The notes below the pieces were generated by a model, which was given only the letters and a program-made list of their open reading frames with translations, was not told the origin of the DNA and ran no database searches. A program made the position numbers and the translations under genes. From Novosphingobium sp. (lineage in GTDB: Bacteria; Pseudomonadota; Alphaproteobacteria; Sphingomonadales; Sphingomonadaceae), in assembly GCF_030696665.1 (NCBI RefSeq), contig NZ_JAUYRV010000052.1, positions 62,001 to 126,000 of the forward strand: 64,000 bases of DNA, read 5' to 3'. Shown here in pieces: positions 54,285-64,000 of the stretch (positions within the stretch are counted from its first letter, which is position 1; each line of letters begins with the position of its first letter).

Positions 54285-55430
54285 AAAGCCTTCTGCCGCC
54301 ACTTCACGCAACAGCGTCACAAAAGCACTCTGCGGCGCGGTTGGCCGCCAACCTGCGCGGGTGGTAATGCCAATGGTGCGTAGCACCGGCACTGGCGGTG
54401 GCAATGTGGCCAGCACGCCCGCCTGCAATTCCACCGCCAGTTGCGCCGGAGAAAGCAGCGTCAGCGCATCAGACCCCAACAGCAATTGCCGCACAGTCAG
54501 CACCGATCCGCACTCGATCCCCACATGCGGCGGCTCAGCCCCAGCAGAGCGCATCATGCCTTCCCAATAGTGCCGCAGCGGCGTGTCACTGGCTGGGAGA
54601 ATCCACGGAAACTGCGCCAACGCTGCACCATCGACGGGCGACGACAACAGCGGATGGCCCGCCCGCATTACCAGCGCGGGCTGGTCCTCGAACACCGCTT
54701 CCTGCCGCAGATCATCAAGCAAGACCCCGTCGCGCAGCGCCCCCAGCATCAGGTCAACTTCGCCATCGCGCAAAGGCCCGGAAAGCTCTGCATGGCTTCC
54801 TTCGACCACCGCCACATCCACCCCCGGATGGCGCACGGCAAACCGCAAAATCGTCTCGGGCAACCACCGCGCACGGCTGAGCGGCATAGCCCCCACCACG
54901 ATCCGTCCCGCCGCCTTCCCCTGCCACGCCGCCACTTCGGCAAGGCCGGAGCGCAGTTCCGCCATCGCCAGACCAAACCCGCGCGCGCGCCGTTCCCCCG
55001 CAGGCGTCAGCATCACCGACCGCCCGCGCCGGTCCACCAAACGTTGTCCCAACGCCACCGAAAGGTCCGCCACCGCGCGATGCAGGGAGGCGGACGACAG
55101 CCCGGTCGCGTCTGCTGCCACGGCATAGCTGCCTGCCCGCGCCAGCGCGAGAAACGCCCGCACTTGCGTCCCCGTCACGCGCGGAGAGCCGACATGCGCA
55201 ATCGCCGCCTCGGCACGCGGGGCCAGCAGCAACGCAGGCTCCGTCGGCGTCATCCCCGCAGGCCCGCGCTCGAACAGCGCGCATCCCAGATCAGCCTCCA
55301 GCCGCGCAATGGCTTGCGTCAAGGCAGGCTGCGTCAGGTTCACCGCCCGCGCCGCCCGCGTCACGCTGCCATGTCGCACCGTGGCGGCGAAGGCAGCGAT
55401 GTGCCGGATGTTGATTGCGTGCAAAGCCAT
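54279..55430 (-). CDS. ligR: LysR-type regulator with two winged HTH domains (LigR-like)
   Basis: 383 residues from ATG 55430; a GTG at 55436 is also possible. The first winged HTH covers about residues 5-65 (INIRHIAAFAATVRHGSVTR, LTQPALTQAIARLE, GMTPTEP). A second one follows at about 90-150 (VRAFLALARAGSYAVAA, LSSASLHRAVADL, GRSVMLTPAGERR). The effector domain spans about 175-383 (GRIVVGAMPLSRARWLPETI). It is divergent from ligKUI and upstream of the ligJABC block, the position of SYK-6 LigR, which activates these operons. Normal LysR proteins have one HTH. Confidence 0.85.
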   Translation of the reverse strand: MALHAINIRHIAAFAATVRHGSVTRAARAVNLTQPALTQAIARLEADLGCALFERGPAGMTPTEPALLLAPRAEAAIAHVGSPRVTGTQVRAFLALARAGSYAVAADATGLSSASLHRAVADLSVALGQRLVDRRGRSVMLTPAGERRARGFGLAMAELRSGLAEVAAWQGKAAGRIVVGAMPLSRARWLPETILRFAVRHPGVDVAVVEGSHAELSGPLRDGEVDLMLGALRDGVLLDDLRQEAVFEDQPALVMRAGHPLLSSPVDGAALAQFPWILPASDTPLRHYWEGMMRSAGAEPPHVGIECGSVLTVRQLLLGSDALTLLSPAQLAVELQAGVLATLPPPVPVLRTIGITTRAGWRPTAPQSAFVTLLREVAAEGFA

Positions 55431-55457
55431 GCCCACTCGCTTAGCATTTCCTTATAG

Positions 55458-56210
<753 letters not shown>

Positions 56211-56348
56211 ATCCTCCCCGATCCGGGGAGGGGGACCGCGTAGCGGTGGAGGGGGCTATCCATTGCCCGCCGCCTCTCGCCGTGGCGCTGATGCGATAGC
56301 CCCCTCCACCACGCTTCGCGCGGTCCCCCTCCCCGTGCCGGGGAGGAT
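56211..56348. repeat. Facing pair of long hairpin repeats between ligK and ligU
   Basis: The left arm is 56213-56260 (starts CCTCCCCGATCCGGGGAGGG, ends GGAGGGGGCTATC), and an inverted copy is 56295-56346 (starts GATAGCCCCCTCCACCACGC). Arms are about 48 bases, 34 bases apart, with a few changes and a small length difference. Each arm also has its own CCCC/GGGG hairpin. They sit inside an operon and could fold as one long stem in the mRNA. Confidence 0.85.
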
Positions 56349-56351
56349 TGC

Positions 56352-57404
56352 GTGACGTCAGCCCCCTGCATGTGGATGCGCGGCGGGACGTCCAAGGGCG
56401 GATACTTCCTCAAGGACGATCTGCCTGCCGACACAGCCAGCCGCGACGCCTTCCTCCTTGCCATGATGGGCAGCCCCGATCCCGTGCAGATCGATGGCAT
56501 GGGCGGCGCCGATCCTCTGACCAGCAAAGTCGCGGTCGTCAGCAAATCGACCCGTGAAGGCATCGACGTGGACTACCTGTTCCTGCAGGTCTTCGTCGAT
56601 CAGGCCATCGTCACCGACGCGCAGAACTGCGGCAATATCCTTGCAGGCGTCGGCCCCTTCGCCATCGAGCGCGGTCTTGTTTCGGCAACCGGCGACGAAA
56701 CCCGCGTTGCGATCTACATGGAAAACACCGGGCAGGTCGCCGTTGCCACGATCAACACGCCGGGCGGAATGGTCACTTACACGGGCGAGGCCAAGATCGA
56801 TGGCGTCCCCGGCTCCCACGCGCCGGTTCCGCTTGAATTCCGCGACACTGCCGGGTCTTCATGCGGCGCCCTCTTGCCCACCGGCAACGCGGTCGATGTG
56901 GTCAACGGCGTTGCCGTCACGCTGATCGACAACGGCATGCCCTGCGTGGTGATGAAAGCGCAAGACCTTGGCATCACCGGCTATGAAGACCGCGACTGGC
57001 TCGACAATGCGACCGACCTGAAAGCGAAGATCGAAGCCATCCGCCTCGCCGTCGGCGAACGCATGAACCTTGGCGACGTGAAGGAAAAGTCCGTCCCCAA
57101 GATGATGCTCGTCGCCCCGCCAAAGCATGGCGGCGCGGTGACAGTGCGCAGCTTCATCCCCCACCGGGCGCATGCCACCATCGGCGTGCTGGGCGCGGTC
57201 AGCGTGGCCACCGCCTGCCTCATCCCCGGCTCGCCTGCCGCAGACGTGGCACAGATCCCCGAAGGCCCGCGCAAGCTGCTCTCGGTCGAACACCCCACCG
57301 GCGAAATGAGCTGCGTGCTGGAAGTGGACGACGCGGGCGACGTCCGCACCGCAGCCCTGCTGCGCACCGCGCGAAAGCTGATGGACGGGGTAGTGTTTGG
57401 TTAA
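56352..57404 (+). CDS. ligU: 4-oxalomesaconate tautomerase LigU
   Basis: 350 residues from GTG 56352; ATG 56370 (MWMRGGTSKGGYF) is the other choice. PrpF/diaminopimelate-epimerase fold with the family's WMRGGTSKGGYF, MMGSPDPVQIDGMGG, the CGNI loop in AQNCGNILAGVGPFAIERG, and HPTGEMSC. LigU isomerises the keto to the enol form of 4-oxalomesaconate before LigJ. It lies between ligK and ligI with repeats on both sides. Confidence 0.93.
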   Translation: MTSAPCMWMRGGTSKGGYFLKDDLPADTASRDAFLLAMMGSPDPVQIDGMGGADPLTSKVAVVSKSTREGIDVDYLFLQVFVDQAIVTDAQNCGNILAGVGPFAIERGLVSATGDETRVAIYMENTGQVAVATINTPGGMVTYTGEAKIDGVPGSHAPVPLEFRDTAGSSCGALLPTGNAVDVVNGVAVTLIDNGMPCVVMKAQDLGITGYEDRDWLDNATDLKAKIEAIRLAVGERMNLGDVKEKSVPKMMLVAPPKHGGAVTVRSFIPHRAHATIGVLGAVSVATACLIPGSPAADVAQIPEGPRKLLSVEHPTGEMSCVLEVDDAGDVRTAALLRTARKLMDGVVFG

Positions 57405-58418
<1,014 letters not shown>

Positions 58419-58432
58419 TCGGCTGCGAAGGT

Positions 58433-58456
58433 GCGCCCCCGCGAAGGCGGGGGCCT
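58433..58456. repeat. Small GC-rich hairpin repeat after ligI
   Basis: GCCCCCGC, loop GAAG, GCGGGGGC, 8-bp perfect stem. No T-run, so it is more likely a repeat element of the same family as its neighbours than a terminator, although it may still stabilise the ligI mRNA end. Confidence 0.6.
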
Positions 58457-58706
58457 CAGGCCGTTTACGCGAACATTCCGGCGGAACACCGAGACCCCCA
58501 CCTACACAGAGGTGCCGCAGCGCGTTAACCACACAACGCCGCGCTTTTCCGCGCCCTGATCCGGCCAGCCCACGCCGCCATCGCAATACAGCTGAGCGAA
58601 ATCCTTACCCACCTCTGCGCAGCACTACGGGGCCGCGCCCTTACCGAAACTTGCCCTTCTCCGCGTAGCACCGGTCCCCATGCCGAGTGCCTTTGCGGGG
58701 ACCAAG
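58457..58706. other. Intergenic region upstream of the chemoreceptor
   Basis: About 250 bases with no gene. It contains no recognisable site apart from the hairpin just upstream. The chemoreceptor promoter is presumably here. Confidence 0.5.
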
Positions 58707-60599
58707 ATGCTCAAGTTCAATATTACTGCCAAATTCATCGCTGCCTTTGCGCTGCTGCTGGCGGCCACTGCTGCGATGGGGCTGTTCGCCGTTGCAAAGC
58801 TTGGCGAAGTCAACGCCATCGCCGCCGAACAGCGCACAGTCTGGCTTCCCGGCGCGGAAACGCTGGGCGATATCCACGCCTACACCTCGCAGTACCGCCT
58901 CAAGCAGGACGAAATGTTCAGTGCGCCATCGCCTGACGCGATTGCACGCAGCCAGAAACTCTTGCGTAACGCTCGCAATGCAATCGACGGCGGTCTTGCT
59001 GATTACGCAAAGCTAGTCGTCTCGCCTGAGCAGAAAAGCGCCGTAGCCGCGATGAAGCAAGCATGGGCCGCCCTCCTAACGCAGGACGAGACGCTCCAGT
59101 CGATGGCACTCGCCGGGAACGGAGCAGGCGCACAGGCAATTCACGACAGTGAAGGCCTCGACACCTTCTACGCGCTTGAAGACGCGATCCTCACGGCGAT
59201 CGATGCCAACAAGAAGGCAGCCGACGCGGTCGCCACCCATGCGGAGGAAATCCAGGCCTCGGCCCGCACCTTCAGTTTCGCTGCGATGGGACTCACCCTG
59301 CTTGCCGCGCTGATCATGCTTGCCCTCCTGATCCGCAGCATCGCCCGCCCCGTCGTGAAGATGTCCGAAGCCTTATCACGGCTTGTTGCAGGCGATCACG
59401 CCGTCACCATACCCGGCCTTACCCGTGGTGATGAACTCGGCCAGCTCGCACGCGCGCTTGACCAGTTTCGCGATGTCTTCGCCTCCGATCACGCCCGCGC
59501 CGAATCCGAAAAGGCTCAGGCCCGCGAAACGCAGGTCACTATCGATGCGATTGGCGATGGCCTCACCGCCCTTGCCGAAGGTAACCTGACCTTCCGCGTC
59601 AAGGAAAACGGCACGGGCGCGCTGGCCAAGCTCCACTCCGACTATAACGCCGCTGTCGCCTCGCTCGAAGGCGTGCTGGCAAAGATCGTCGATGGCTGCA
59701 ACACCATCAAACTTGGCACTGACGAGATCGCCAGCGCATCGAACGATCTTGCCATGCGCACCGAACAACAGGCCACCTCGCTTGCTGAAACTTCGCGCAC
59801 GCTCAACGAATTTACCACATCGGTAAAAACGACCGCTGAAAACGCCAAGCAGACCAGCTCACGCCTCATCACCGCACGCTCGACCGCGGCTGGCGTAGGC
59901 GACACCGCCACCCGCGCCATTGCAGCCATGCGCAGCATCGAGTCCAGTTCCAAGGAAATGGCCGAAATCGTCGGCGTGATTGATGGCATAGCCTTCCAGA
60001 CCAACCTTCTCGCGCTCAACGCCGGGGTCGAAGCGGCCCGCGCAGGCGATGCCGGAAAGGGCTTCGCCGTTGTCGCCACCGAAGTGCGCGCGCTCGCCCA
60101 GCGGTCCGCAGATGCGGCAAAATCGATCCGCGATCTGATTGGCAAAAGCACCGAAGAGGTCAGCGGCGGCGTCGCTCTGGTGGAATCGAGCGGTGAAGCC
60201 CTGCGTCAGATCGTCAGCGAAGTCAGCGCAGTGTCCAGCCTTGTCGATGCCATTGCCGAGGCTGCGGGCCAGCAGGCGGCAGGCATTGCCGACATCTCGG
60301 GCATGGTCGGATCGATGGATTCGTTCACGCAGCAGAACGCCGCAATGGTTGAGGAAAGCTCGGCGGGCACCCGCAACCTTGCCACAGAAACACTTGCCCT
60401 GGTCGACCAGCTCGCACGCTTCCGTCTCGGCAACAACGGCGGGGCAAGCCTGGCGGCTGCGGCATCTGTTCGGGCACCGGACGCATGGGCCGCCCCTGCC
60501 ACGTTGCCCACACCCCGCATGGCTCCTGCATCCCGCCCCGCCCCGACCATCGGCAACACCGCGCTCAAGCCCCGCGAAGACGACTGGTCAGAGTTCTAA
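58707..60599 (+). CDS. Methyl-accepting chemotaxis protein
   Basis: 630 residues from ATG 58707 ([10 protein letters not shown]). TM1 is at about 8-28, a helical periplasmic sensor domain at 30-190 and TM2 at about 190-213. The HAMP domain follows, then a second HAMP-like stretch with [12 protein letters not shown]. The signalling tip reads [20 protein letters not shown], then [18 protein letters not shown]. The C-terminus ends DDWSEF, like the CheR/CheB-binding tether. No other che gene is nearby, so it is an orphan receptor. The ligand is unknown. Confidence 0.9.
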   Translation: MLKFNITAKFIAAFALLLAATAAMGLFAVAKLGEVNAIAAEQRTVWLPGAETLGDIHAYTSQYRLKQDEMFSAPSPDAIARSQKLLRNARNAIDGGLADYAKLVVSPEQKSAVAAMKQAWAALLTQDETLQSMALAGNGAGAQAIHDSEGLDTFYALEDAILTAIDANKKAADAVATHAEEIQASARTFSFAAMGLTLLAALIMLALLIRSIARPVVKMSEALSRLVAGDHAVTIPGLTRGDELGQLARALDQFRDVFASDHARAESEKAQARETQVTIDAIGDGLTALAEGNLTFRVKENGTGALAKLHSDYNAAVASLEGVLAKIVDGCNTIKLGTDEIASASNDLAMRTEQQATSLAETSRTLNEFTTSVKTTAENAKQTSSRLITARSTAAGVGDTATRAIAAMRSIESSSKEMAEIVGVIDGIAFQTNLLALNAGVEAARAGDAGKGFAVVATEVRALAQRSADAAKSIRDLIGKSTEEVSGGVALVESSGEALRQIVSEVSAVSSLVDAIAEAAGQQAAGIADISGMVGSMDSFTQQNAAMVEESSAGTRNLATETLALVDQLARFRLGNNGGASLAAAASVRAPDAWAAPATLPTPRMAPASRPAPTIGNTALKPREDDWSEF

Positions 60600-60645
60600 G
60601 CCTCAAGCTCCTCACACACCTCCACCTCAGCGCAAGGATAAACAC

Positions 60646-60990
60646 ATGAAAATGATCGAAAAGTTCGCCTTCGGCCTTTTTGCCTTGGCGCTTACCGCAA
60701 CCCCAACTTTCGCCCAATCGGCCGATTGGCAGAAGCAAGTAGCCCGCATCATCGGGTCGAAGCAGACTTATCCCCGCACGGCGCAGATGCGGGGCGAGGA
60801 AGGTACAGCCCGCGTGAAGGTGTACGTCGGCGCGGGCGGCAAAATCGAGCGCGCCGAACTGGTTGCGCCATCAGGATCATCGACGCTCGACAAGGAAGCC
60901 ATTGCCATGCCGACCCGTGCAGGAGCAGTCCCACCACCCCCCGGCGGGCCGACGGCTATCGTCGTCCCGGTAACGTGGAAACTCCTCTGA
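60646..60990 (+). CDS. Periplasmic TonB-C-terminal-like protein
   Basis: 114 residues with a signal peptide (FAFGLFALALTATPTFAQS). The rest is a TonB-C-like domain, YPRTAQMRGEEGTARVKVYV, GGKIERAELVAPSGSSTLDK, with no membrane anchor or proline-rich link, so it cannot transduce energy by itself. It might be an adaptor or a decayed relic. It lies 46 bases after the chemoreceptor and before a terminator. Confidence 0.78.
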   Translation: MKMIEKFAFGLFALALTATPTFAQSADWQKQVARIIGSKQTYPRTAQMRGEEGTARVKVYVGAGGKIERAELVAPSGSSTLDKEAIAMPTRAGAVPPPPGGPTAIVVPVTWKLL

Positions 60991-61082
60991 TCAAAGCCTT
61001 CGCCTTGGCATCGGCCCCGCTTCCCCCCTGCTGCGGCCGGCTGATGCCCTGACCTGCCGGATACCCCTCCCGGCACATGCAT

Positions 61083-61114
61083 GGGGGCGGTCCCACCCGG
61101 ACCGCCCCCTTTTT
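61083..61114 (+). terminator. Terminator after the TonB-C-like gene
   Basis: GGGGGCGGTCC and GGACCGCCCCC, perfect 11-bp stem, 5-base loop, then TTTTT. Confidence 0.92.
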
Positions 61115-61153
61115 GCGTCGCTGCGCAACTGGCGACGCAGAATGGCCGAAAGC

Positions 61154-63733
61154 TCAGCTTACGACAAAGCTAAGCGCCCCGTCGCCCTCATCGATCGTCA
61201 CCGTGCTGCCATCGGGCACTTCACCGCCCAGTAGCTTCTCCGCCAGGGGATCCTGCAGATAACGCTGCACAGCGCGCTTCAGCGGCCTTGCGCCATAGAC
61301 CGGATCATACCCGACGCGCCCGAGCCAGCGCTTGGCCGCATCGCTCAGCTCCAGCACGATCTTGCGATCTTTCAACAGCTTGGCCACCCGCGCCACCTGG
61401 ATCTCCACGATCGGTGCCATGTGCTCATGCCCCAGCCGGTGGAACAGGATGATCTCGTCCAGCCGGTTGAGGAATTCAGGCCGGAAGTGTCCACGTACCA
61501 CGTCCATCACCTGCGGCTCCACCGCGCTCACGTCCTGCCCCTCTTCCAGATTGGCGAGGTACTGGCTGCCAAGGTTGCTGGTCAGGATGATCAGCGTGTT
61601 GGTAAAGTCTACCACGCGGCCCTGCCCATCGGTCAGACGACCATCGTCCAGAACCTGCAACAGCACGTTGAACACGTCGCCGTGCGCCTTCTCCACCTCG
61701 TCGAACAGCACGACCTGATAGGGTCGCCTGCGAACCGCTTCGGTAAGAACGCCACCCTCATCGTAACCAACATAGCCCGGAGGCGCACCGATCAACCGGC
61801 TCACGGAATGCTTTTCCATGAACTCGCTCATATCGATACGAACCATTGCGGTGTCATCATCGAACAGAAATCCGGCCAGCGCCTTGGTCAGCTCGGTCTT
61901 GCCCACGCCCGTCGGGCCGAGGAACAGGAAGCTGCCCAGCGGACGGTTCGGGTCCTGCAATCCGGCGCGCGCACGGCGCACCGCCTTGGAAACGGCGATC
62001 ACCGCGTCCTTCTGCCCGATCACGCGCTTGCCGATGACTTCTTCCATCTTGAGCAGCTTCTCGCGCTCGCCCTGCAACATCCGGTCCACAGGCACGCCGG
62101 TCCACTTGCTGACGACGGCGGCGATGTCGTCGGCGGTCACTTCCTCACGCAGCATTGCGTTGACGCTCACGCCCTCTGCTTCCGCCAGCTGCCTCTCCAG
62201 TTCGGGAATGCGACCATAGGCAAGCTCGCCTGCCTTCGCCAGATCGCCATTGCGCTGCGCCACGTCCAGTTCACTGCGCGCAGCGTCCAGCGCTTCCTTG
62301 ATCTTGCCCTCGGCGGCAATCTTGTCGCGTTCGTTCTGCCAGCGCGTGGTCAGTTCGGCTGACTGCTGCTCATGGTTCGCCAGTTCCTCACGTAAGGTAG
62401 CCAGCCGATCCTTGCTCGCCTGATCGGTCTCCTTCGATAGCGCCATCTCCTCGATCTTCATCTGGATGATGCGCCGGTCGAGCTTCTCGATCTCCTCGGG
62501 CTTGCTCTCCACTTCCATGCGGATGCGGCTCGCCGCCTCGTCCATCAGGTCGATGGCCTTGTCGGGCAGGAAGCGGTCGGAAATGTAGCGGTTGGACAGC
62601 GTAGCCGCCGCCACAATCGCATTGTCGGCAATGCGCACACCGTGGTGCAGTTCGTACTTGTCCTTGATCCCGCGCAGGATGGATATGGTGTCCTCCACGG
62701 TCGGTTCACCCACGAACACCGGCTGGAACCGCCGCTGCAAGGCGGGATCCTTCTCCACGTACTTCTGGTATTCATCCAGCGTGGTCGCGCCGATGCAGTG
62801 CAACTCACCGCGTGCCAGTGCAGGCTTGAGCAGGTTGGAAGCGTCCATCGCCCCCTCGCCCTTGCCCGCACCGATCAGTGTGTGCATCTCGTCGATGAAC
62901 AGGATGATCTCGCCCTCGGCGCCTTTCACTTCGTCGAGCACGGCTTTCAACCGCTCCTCGAACTCGCCGCGATACTTCGCGCCCGCAATCAGGCTGCCCA
63001 TGTCGAGCGACATCAGGCGGCGGTCCTTGAGGCTGTCGGGCACGTCGCCATTGGCAATGCGCAGCGCCAACCCTTCGGCAATCGCGGTCTTGCCCACGCC
63101 CGGTTCGCCGATCAGCGCCGGGTTGTTCTTGGTGCGCCGGGCAAGAATCTGCACGGTGCGGCGGATTTCCTCGTCGCGCCCGATCACCGGATCGAGCTTC
63201 CCTTCGCGCGCTGCCTGCGTCAGATCGCGGGCGTAGCGCTTCATCGCGTCATAGGCGTTCTCTGCGCTCGCGCTGTCGGCATTGCGCCCGCCGCGCAGCG
63301 CGGTAATCGCCGCTTCCACCGCCTGCGCGGTAACATTCGCCGCCTTCAACGCCTGCCCGGCCGATGTCGCCGCCGCCAGCGTCAACGCCACCAGCATCCG
63401 CTCCACGGTTACGAAACTGTCGCCAGACTTCGCCGCAATCTGCTCGGCAGAGTCCAGAACGCGCACGGCATCGTTGTCCAGCCCCGGCGTCTGCTGCGCG
63501 CCAGATCCTGAAACGGCGGCGATCTTCCCCAGTGCCTTGTCCACTTCGGCCTGCGCCAGCGCCGCATTGCCGCCCGCGCGCTGGATAAGCCCGCTGGCCA
63601 TGCCCTCGCTGTCTTCCAGCAGAGCCTTCAGAATATGATCCGGCGTGATCCGCTGATGATTCATGCGGATCGCCACGGTCTGCGCGGCTTGCAGAAAGCC
63701 CTTGGCGCGGTCGGTGAATTTTTCGAGGTTCAT
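61154..63733 (-). CDS. clpB: ATP-dependent disaggregase ClpB
   Basis: 859 residues, full length. N-terminal Clp_N repeats (1-145), AAA1 with [17 protein letters not shown] and the middle coiled-coil (about 405-525, [20 protein letters not shown]), AAA2 with [16 protein letters not shown] and [19 protein letters not shown], then the C-terminal D2-small domain. With DnaK it dissolves protein aggregates after heat stress. A heat-shock-type promoter is proposed just upstream. Confidence 0.97.
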   Translation of the reverse strand: MNLEKFTDRAKGFLQAAQTVAIRMNHQRITPDHILKALLEDSEGMASGLIQRAGGNAALAQAEVDKALGKIAAVSGSGAQQTPGLDNDAVRVLDSAEQIAAKSGDSFVTVERMLVALTLAAATSAGQALKAANVTAQAVEAAITALRGGRNADSASAENAYDAMKRYARDLTQAAREGKLDPVIGRDEEIRRTVQILARRTKNNPALIGEPGVGKTAIAEGLALRIANGDVPDSLKDRRLMSLDMGSLIAGAKYRGEFEERLKAVLDEVKGAEGEIILFIDEMHTLIGAGKGEGAMDASNLLKPALARGELHCIGATTLDEYQKYVEKDPALQRRFQPVFVGEPTVEDTISILRGIKDKYELHHGVRIADNAIVAAATLSNRYISDRFLPDKAIDLMDEAASRIRMEVESKPEEIEKLDRRIIQMKIEEMALSKETDQASKDRLATLREELANHEQQSAELTTRWQNERDKIAAEGKIKEALDAARSELDVAQRNGDLAKAGELAYGRIPELERQLAEAEGVSVNAMLREEVTADDIAAVVSKWTGVPVDRMLQGEREKLLKMEEVIGKRVIGQKDAVIAVSKAVRRARAGLQDPNRPLGSFLFLGPTGVGKTELTKALAGFLFDDDTAMVRIDMSEFMEKHSVSRLIGAPPGYVGYDEGGVLTEAVRRRPYQVVLFDEVEKAHGDVFNVLLQVLDDGRLTDGQGRVVDFTNTLIILTSNLGSQYLANLEEGQDVSAVEPQVMDVVRGHFRPEFLNRLDEIILFHRLGHEHMAPIVEIQVARVAKLLKDRKIVLELSDAAKRWLGRVGYDPVYGARPLKRAVQRYLQDPLAEKLLGGEVPDGSTVTIDEGDGALSFVVS

Positions 63734-63761
63734 GGTGTTGAACTTCCTCCTGTTGCGCTGA

Positions 63762-63789
63762 ACATGGTGTGGCTTTTGCGCAACACAAG
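63762..63789 (-). promoter_or_regulatory. Possible heat-shock (sigma-32) promoter of clpB
   Basis: On the minus strand CTTGTGT (63789-63783), 13 bases, then CACCATGT (63769-63762), one mismatch to the E. coli -10 CCCCATNT. It lies about 30 bases upstream of the start codon, leaving a very short leader that includes the AGGAGG ribosome site (63746-63751). Confidence 0.45.
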
Positions 63790-63854
63790 GGCCGCGCCGA
63801 CGAAAATGCTACGCGGTTCGACCAGGGTGGTCGTTGATGAAGCGCAAGTTGGAA

Positions 63855-63890
63855 TGCCCACCCCCAACCCCTTCCGCCTGCGGGAGGGGA
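63855..63890. repeat. Diverged copy of the CCCCTCCCGC hairpin repeat, inverted
   Basis: On the minus strand TCCCCTCCCGCAGGCGGAAG, then GGGTTGGGGGTGGGCA. Closest to the copies at 42966 and 50016. Another small hairpin GCCCTCC...GGAGGGC lies at 63908-63929. Confidence 0.7.
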
Positions 63891-64000
63891 GTCGAGCGCG
63901 CGGTTTCGCCCTCCGGCAAGCGGGAGGGCCGCGAGACTTACTGAGCCAAAGGCGAAGTTAGTCGCCGCAGGGTGGGCACCTCCTCCACGTCACTTCCCCG

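Larger units (their letters stand above)
63734..64000. other. Region upstream of clpB, right edge of window
   Basis: 267 bases with no reliable gene. Holds the clpB promoter and two hairpin repeats. The next gene would lie beyond the window. Confidence 0.5.

Overview
The window looks like chromosomal DNA of a GC-rich alphaproteobacterium of the Sphingomonadales, most likely Novosphingobium or a close relative. The evidence is a complete protocatechuate 4,5-cleavage (lig) pathway, gene blocks typical of alphaproteobacteria (rpe-heparinase-purH, hpf-ptsN, ppsR/hemE around the origin), DUF465/DUF1465 proteins, CarD, and the GC-rich hairpin repeats common in sphingomonad intergenic regions. There are no rRNA or tRNA genes, transposases, phage genes or CRISPR arrays. 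Nearly all the DNA is densely coding.

Layout. 0-13 kb is housekeeping and small metabolism: a RodZ-like HTH protein (cut by the window edge), ptsP, two DUF465 proteins, an RcdA-like DUF1465 protein, glpD, a metallo-beta-lactamase-fold hydrolase, a DUF4230 protein, nadA, an EamA transporter, an old-yellow-enzyme reductase, a CitE-like lyase, lipB and a lipoprotein. 13-23 kb is the most unusual part: a PmtA-like methyltransferase, an MFS transporter, a polysaccharide/lipid flippase, two CDP-alcohol phosphotransferases, two sugar-phosphate-type nucleotidyltransferases, a HAD phosphatase and an inositol-1-phosphate synthase. Together these read as a route that makes myo-inositol phosphate, activates it as a CDP-alcohol, transfers it to an acceptor and perhaps exports the product. 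23.5-28.5 kb holds rpe, a heparinase-like protein, purH and a cell-wall hydrolase.

28.7-42 kb is the replication-origin neighbourhood. On the minus strand are DUF1491, a thioesterase, ptsN, hpf, dnaQ, coaE, aroE, maf and ppsR. Then comes a gene-free 356-bp stretch with several DnaA-box-like sites and an AT-richer end. On the plus strand follow hemE, hemJ, rho, a SUV3-like helicase, an S4 RNA-binding protein, ferredoxin fdxA and carD. Genes beside the gap are transcribed away from it. This is the hemE-linked arrangement known for alphaproteobacterial oriC.

42-50 kb carries lipoproteins, a Sua5-type tRNA threonylcarbamoylation enzyme, an acyl-CoA dehydrogenase, a DUF815 ATPase, a PQQ-type sugar dehydrogenase, free methionine sulfoxide reductase and a glycine-zipper protein. 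50-58.4 kb is the lig region. On the minus strand are ligR (a LysR regulator with two winged HTH units), an uncharacterised dehydrogenase, ligJ, ligA, ligB and ligC. On the plus strand are ligK, ligU and ligI. Together they convert protocatechuate to pyruvate and oxaloacetate. The end of the window has an orphan chemoreceptor, a TonB-C-like periplasmic protein and clpB.
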